Below, piece by piece: positions 60,737 to 64,000 of a stretch of 64,000 bases of DNA. Position 1 is the stretch's first letter; every line of letters starts with the position of its first letter. The DNA is from Methyloversatilis sp. (GTDB taxonomy: Bacteria; Pseudomonadota; Gammaproteobacteria; Burkholderiales; Rhodocyclaceae): the NCBI GenBank assembly GCA_017984755.1, contig JAGNYW010000005.1, positions 62,001 through 126,000 on the forward strand, given 5' to 3'. The notes below the pieces were generated by a model. It did not search any database and was not told the DNA's origin. It was given only the letters and a program-made list of their open reading frames with translations. The position numbers and the translations under genes were made by a program.

Positions 60737-61093
60737 ATGAAAATCCTGATCGTCTTCAATCGTGAACCCTACGACTCCACCGACGTAACCTGGAATGGAC
60801 TGCGCCTGGCGGACAAACTCCTCGATGCAGGAAGTGACGTTCGCATTTTCCTGATGAACGATGCCGTGGATCTGGCGCGTGATGTGTGCCGCCCCCCGGA
60901 AGGCTACGATCAGGATCTATCCCGGATGCTCAGGGCTTTGATCGCCCGTGGTGTATCCGTCAAAGTTTGTGGAACCTGCATGGCGCGCTGCGGCATCTAC
61001 AAGAACCATCCGTATTTCGAGGGGGCCGAAACATCCACGATGCCAGCACTGGCTGAATGGGTCATCGACAGCGACAAAGTGATCGCCTTCTGA
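60737..61093 (+). CDS. DsrE-like sulfur-handling protein
   Basis: A 118-residue DsrE/DsrF-fold protein. It begins MKILIVFNREPYDSTDVTWN and has DVRIFLMNDAVDLARD and a Cys cluster VKVCGTCMARCGI (Cys78, Cys81, Cys85), plus Cys51. The conserved Cys after a beta strand is the sulfur-carrying site in DsrE, TusD and related persulfide carriers. ACGGAG precedes its ATG. Pairing with a rhodanese-containing regulator suggests persulfide chemistry. Confidence 0.82.
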   Translation: MKILIVFNREPYDSTDVTWNGLRLADKLLDAGSDVRIFLMNDAVDLARDVCRPPEGYDQDLSRMLRALIARGVSVKVCGTCMARCGIYKNHPYFEGAETSTMPALAEWVIDSDKVIAF

Positions 61094-61097
61094 AACC

Positions 61098-61853
61098 TTG
61101 TACAGGCGCCACTTCACTTTGACTCCAGCCGACTACGACGCCTGGTATGAAAGCCCACGAGGGAAGTGGATCGGCAATACCGAGTACCGCTTGGTATTGG
61201 ATGAATTGGCATTTCCCGCGCAAGGCTTGTTACTCGATGTCGGTTGCGGAACGGGTTGGTTTACCCGCCGGCTGGCGGCTCTGCCGGGCCTGCACGTCAC
61301 CGGACTCGATCTCGATTCAGAATTTCTCTCATTCGCTCGTAGTCGCGATATCCGCTCAAGCTACGTGCAGGGCGATGCGCTTGCCTTGCCATTCGCCGAT
61401 AACAGTTTCGATTATGTGACTTCGTTTGCTGCCCTGTGTTTCACCACCGACTGGCGCAAGGCGGTATCCGAAATCGCGCGCGTGACGCGCAAGCGCTTCG
61501 CCATCGGCATGCTCAACCGGCACAGCCTGCTTTGGTTCAGAAAAGGTCGGCACGGCGGTAGCGGTGCCTATCGTGGTGCGCTCTGGTTATCGCCTGAAGC
61601 GTTTCATGACGGCCTGAAGGAATTACGCATTTCAAGCAGGCGGATGCGGAGCGCAATCTATTTACCATCGGGGTCCATCACAGCGCGCACCGCAGAGCGG
61701 CTGCTCTCCGGCAGCAGAGTACCGTGGGGCGGATTCATGGTTCTGAGTGGGGACATGAAACCGCCTGGAGAGATCGCCCCGGTGATGACGGCCATTCAGA
61801 ATCAATCCGTTTGTCCGGGCCGTCTGCGTCCAGATCGGACCGACCTCGATTGA
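61098..61853 (+). CDS. SAM-dependent methyltransferase, UbiE-like
   Basis: A 251-residue class I methyltransferase. Motif I is LLLDVGCGTGWFTRRLA, then GLDLDSEFLSFA, DALALPFADNSFDYVTS and a post-motif region near 115-150. The start appears to be TTG at 61098, four bases after the DsrE-like stop; no ATG lies near the needed position. The C-terminal about 60 residues are not recognised. It is the last gene of the ArsR-rhodanese operon. Substrate unknown. Confidence 0.78.
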   Translation: MYRRHFTLTPADYDAWYESPRGKWIGNTEYRLVLDELAFPAQGLLLDVGCGTGWFTRRLAALPGLHVTGLDLDSEFLSFARSRDIRSSYVQGDALALPFADNSFDYVTSFAALCFTTDWRKAVSEIARVTRKRFAIGMLNRHSLLWFRKGRHGGSGAYRGALWLSPEAFHDGLKELRISSRRMRSAIYLPSGSITARTAERLLSGSRVPWGGFMVLSGDMKPPGEIAPVMTAIQNQSVCPGRLRPDRTDLD

Positions 61854-62148
61854 ATGCCCTGCTGCATTGCCGGGCAGGAAGATCGGGGAGCAGTCACGAA
61901 GCAATGCGCGAGCCGTGCATGCCGGCTGGGCGCCCACCTGGCGCAACGCCACGCGAGGACTGCCACCGACTTCGCGTGCGGTATTTTGCGGTGGCTGAAA
62001 TGACTTCGCTCAGGGCAGCAGCGCGATTGCGGTTCTGCCTGCTGCTGCAGACGACTGTGCCTGCCGGAAGCTGGCAAAAAACGGCGCCTCGCCGGACAAG
62101 GCGAAGCACCGTGTCACTACCCACCAGTGTGCGGAGATCGTCGTGCGA
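61854..62148. other. Convergent intergenic region
   Basis: About 295 bases between the last methyltransferase gene and the PEP-CTERM gene. It contains the terminator of the minus-strand gene (62076-62110). I see no supported gene on either strand and no clear terminator for the plus-strand operon. Confidence 0.5.
62076..62110 (-). terminator. Rho-independent terminator after PEP-CTERM genes
   Basis: On the minus strand an 11-bp stem (62110-62100 with 62093-62083, two G-U pairs) with a six-base loop is followed after one base by six T (62081-62076). It lies 39 bases beyond the stop of the PEP-CTERM gene and should end that transcript. Confidence 0.8.
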
Positions 62149-62916
62149 TCACCTCCTGGCGCGGCGTGCGGCGAGGCCGATCAGGCCGAGACCGGCCAGC
62201 AGCATGGCGTAAGTTTCGGGTTCCGGCACGGCGGTGACCGGTGCGAAGCCTTCGAAGGTGGCCGCTCGCAGCGGCGGAGACATGCCGTCGATGCTCGGTG
62301 CCTGACGGATCGTCACGGCGTCGACCAGGTACCGGAACTCGATGGCATTGGTCTTCAGCACGTACCAGCCGGTGGTCGCATTGCCCTCTTCGACCGAAAT
62401 GTCGGTGCGGAAATCGACCACGTTGTCGTCGAACACATCGACCGGATTGGTCGGGCGGGTACGCACGCCATTCGACGTGTGGGCCACCGACTGCAGGCGG
62501 AAATCAGTGCCTGTACCCGAGTCGTACCAGCCGACCGACACATCGTAGTTGGCGTAGCCACGGCGCAGGATGTCGTTGATTTCCACATCGTATTCGGCGC
62601 CACCGATCTCGATTTCACCGATATCGAGTTCGAAACGCGAAGCGAACAGCAGCGTGTTGTCGGCACCTCGGTAAACGTAGTCGTAGAAGGTGCCGATGTC
62701 GGTGCCGTCATAGATCACCGAACTGATGCGGCGCGCGGCGCGGGTGTAGCCCTGGGTGGCCGGCATCCAGTCGAAACCCAGAAACAGGGGATCCGCCGCA
62801 GCGTTGTTGACGCCGACGATGCGCAGTTCCCCGCTTTCGGGCAGTGCAACGAAGGCTTGAGCCGTGTGGGCGCCGAAGCCCAGCATCAGCGAAAGGGCGA
62901 TTGTCCTGATTTTCAT
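62149..62916 (-). CDS. PEP-CTERM sorting domain exoprotein
   Basis: A 255-residue precursor with a signal peptide (ending HTAQA, about residue 21) and the C-terminal sorting signal VPEPETYAMLLAGLGLIGLA followed by ARRARR. PEP-CTERM proteins are cut by exosortase and exported with exopolysaccharide in many betaproteobacteria. The mature domain is beta-rich with no family I recognise. It is a paralogue of the gene just upstream: both share YDFVFR-type, FRYG/RRGYAN and SDISVEEGN-like segments. A terminator follows. Confidence 0.85.
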   Translation of the reverse strand: MKIRTIALSLMLGFGAHTAQAFVALPESGELRIVGVNNAAADPLFLGFDWMPATQGYTRAARRISSVIYDGTDIGTFYDYVYRGADNTLLFASRFELDIGEIEIGGAEYDVEINDILRRGYANYDVSVGWYDSGTGTDFRLQSVAHTSNGVRTRPTNPVDVFDDNVVDFRTDISVEEGNATTGWYVLKTNAIEFRYLVDAVTIRQAPSIDGMSPPLRAATFEGFAPVTAVPEPETYAMLLAGLGLIGLAARRARR

Positions 62917-62965
62917 GATGACCTCGAAATGAATTTGAATTGACGACGCGAAATGACGCAGGGAA

Positions 62966-63826
62966 TCAGCTGGCGATGCGGCGGCGGGCGACCAGACCCA
63001 GCATGCCCAGACCCGCCAGGAACATCAGGTAGGTCGTGGGTTCGGGAACGGGCGCCATGTTCGTCGGCACGAAGCCGCCGGTGAATGCCTTCACCACCGG
63101 CTGATCCTCTTCGCCGGCCTGGAAGTAGCCGATCGCCTTGTCCGCCATCGTGTAGTACATGGCGTCGGTCTTGAGCAGATACAGACCGCTGTAGGGGTTG
63201 CCTTCGGACAGGTTGATGTCGGACTGGAAGCTGACCGCGTCCGGATCGAAGACGTCGGTCTGCAGCAGCCCCTTGTCGCTGCGCGCGGCACTGTAGAGAC
63301 GCAGGTCGTAGGGCGACATGTAGAGCCAGGCCGCTGCGGCGGCGAAGGTGGTGCCGTCCTCTTCGAAGCCGTAGCGGAACACGTTGTTCAGTTCTGCGTT
63401 CTGCTGCTGTCCGGGCAGGCCGAGCAACACGCGCGTACCGAAGACGAGCTTGTTGTCGCGCGAATCGCGGAACACGAAATCGTAGACGTCCCCGATCGCC
63501 TGGCCGGAGAGCACGACGTCTTCCGTATGGCGGTAATCGAGCAGGGTCAGGGTTCCGCTGCCGATGAGGGGGCGGGGACTGACGGTCGAAACCGCGTCGT
63601 AGGTGATGCTTGTCGCGACCAGCGGAATGATCCGGTTATCACGATCAGTGAATGATTCAGTGATCGTCATGCCTGTTTCATTCAGGAAATATCGATCGAT
63701 GATCTGATTGTTTGCGCCGGTCAGGCGCAGCGGAAACGCCTGGTTCAATTCAACGAAATCCCCCGCGACCACCGTGATTGACGTACCGGCCATCACGGTT
63801 GCCGCAGCGATATGCAGTAGTTTCAT
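62966..63826 (-). CDS. PEP-CTERM sorting domain exoprotein, paralogue
   Basis: A 286-residue precursor with a signal peptide (about 21 residues, ending VVAGD) and the sorting signal PVPEPTTYLMFLAGLGMLGL followed by VARRRIAS. Its start follows AAGGAG. The gap to the next paralogue is 49 bases. The mature domain aligns by eye with it (DFVFRDSRDNKLVF against DYVYRGADNTLLFA), showing a tandem duplication. An 8-bp hairpin (GGTACGGC at 63852-63859, GCCGTACC at 63868-63875) lies just before the start. Confidence 0.85.
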   Translation of the reverse strand: MKLLHIAAATVMAGTSITVVAGDFVELNQAFPLRLTGANNQIIDRYFLNETGMTITESFTDRDNRIIPLVATSITYDAVSTVSPRPLIGSGTLTLLDYRHTEDVVLSGQAIGDVYDFVFRDSRDNKLVFGTRVLLGLPGQQQNAELNNVFRYGFEEDGTTFAAAAAWLYMSPYDLRLYSAARSDKGLLQTDVFDPDAVSFQSDINLSEGNPYSGLYLLKTDAMYYTMADKAIGYFQAGEEDQPVVKAFTGGFVPTNMAPVPEPTTYLMFLAGLGMLGLVARRRIAS

Positions 63827-63963
63827 GAATACACTCCTTCAATAGTTGAAAGGTACGGCTGCGGGGCGCCGTACCACCTGCGGACACATTCTCCGGATGC
63901 TTCTGTGTCTCTTCTTGAAACCGTTTTTCCGGTGTCTGACGTGCGGCTCCGGAATCATTTCCC

Positions 63964-64000
63964 TCACGTTCCGAATGTGTAATTCAGGCCGAACCAGACC
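63964..64000 (-). CDS. 3' end of a probable outer-membrane protein gene
   Basis: The minus strand at the right edge reads, before a TGA at 63966-63964, the residues VWFGLNYTFGT. The pattern of alternating aromatic and small residues with a near-terminal Phe is that of the last strand of an outer-membrane beta-barrel. The rest of the gene lies beyond the window. With so few codons this is a suggestion only. Confidence 0.4.
   Translation of the reverse strand, partial: VWFGLNYTFGT

Overview
The window looks like a GC-rich betaproteobacterial chromosome. The gene orders smc-zipA-ligA and rpsB-tsf-pyrH-frr-uppS-cdsA-dxr-rseP-bamA-skp-lpxD-fabZ-lpxA-lpxB-rnhB, the tight ATGA/TGATG overlaps and the pair of PEP-CTERM exoproteins fit a Rhodocyclales-like (for example Methyloversatilis-type) organism. 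That placement is inference from gene content; no rRNA or other marker is present. I saw no tRNA, rRNA, CRISPR array, prophage or transposase.

Layout. 1-8.6 kb, + strand: the 3' part of smc, then zipA, ligA, galU, a purine phosphoribosyltransferase and a DEDD exonuclease, closed by a bidirectional terminator. 8.7-13.2 kb: typA (-), an exported HbpS/GlcG-like protein, a methylthioinosine/methylthioadenosine phosphorylase and def. 13.2-19.3 kb, - strand: a CHASE-PAS-GGDEF-EAL protein, glnD and map. 19.4-33.7 kb: a long housekeeping run for translation (rpsB, tsf, frr), UMP kinase, isoprenoid/undecaprenyl and phospholipid synthesis (uppS, cdsA, dxr), envelope stress and outer-membrane assembly (rseP, bamA, skp), lipid A synthesis (lpxD, fabZ, lpxA, lpxB) and rnhB.

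33.7-42.7 kb is an accessory block between rnhB and a TrmH-family methyltransferase gene, two genes that are usually adjacent in related bacteria. It holds a scar joining two truncated genes (a DUF2946 gene facing a cupin gene), modE-modABC, an ars operon (arsR, arsI, arsC, acr3) with an apparently leaderless promoter, and ahpC-ahpF with unusual dyads and repeats.

43.5-53.9 kb, - strand, is the most interesting region. A NarX/NarL-like sensor and regulator lie downstream of a four-gene set: a membrane-anchored TIR protein, a 1901-residue protein joining two serine-hydrolase domains to a CHAT caspase-like protease, an M15-type Zn peptidase, and a SLOG-like protein. This has the make-up of a biological-conflict or cell-suicide system, but its function is not known from the sequence.

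54.2-59.3 kb, + strand: a histone-deacetylase-family enzyme, an NfeD/SPFH pair, ETF-ubiquinone oxidoreductase, a large 23-bp inverted repeat and a nitronate monooxygenase-like enzyme. 59.4-61.9 kb: a compact operon of an ArsR-rhodanese fusion, two SAM methyltransferases and a DsrE-like cysteine protein, which may be an undescribed thiol, metalloid or sulfur stress module. 62-64 kb, - strand: two tandem paralogous PEP-CTERM proteins and the last codons of a probable outer-membrane protein.
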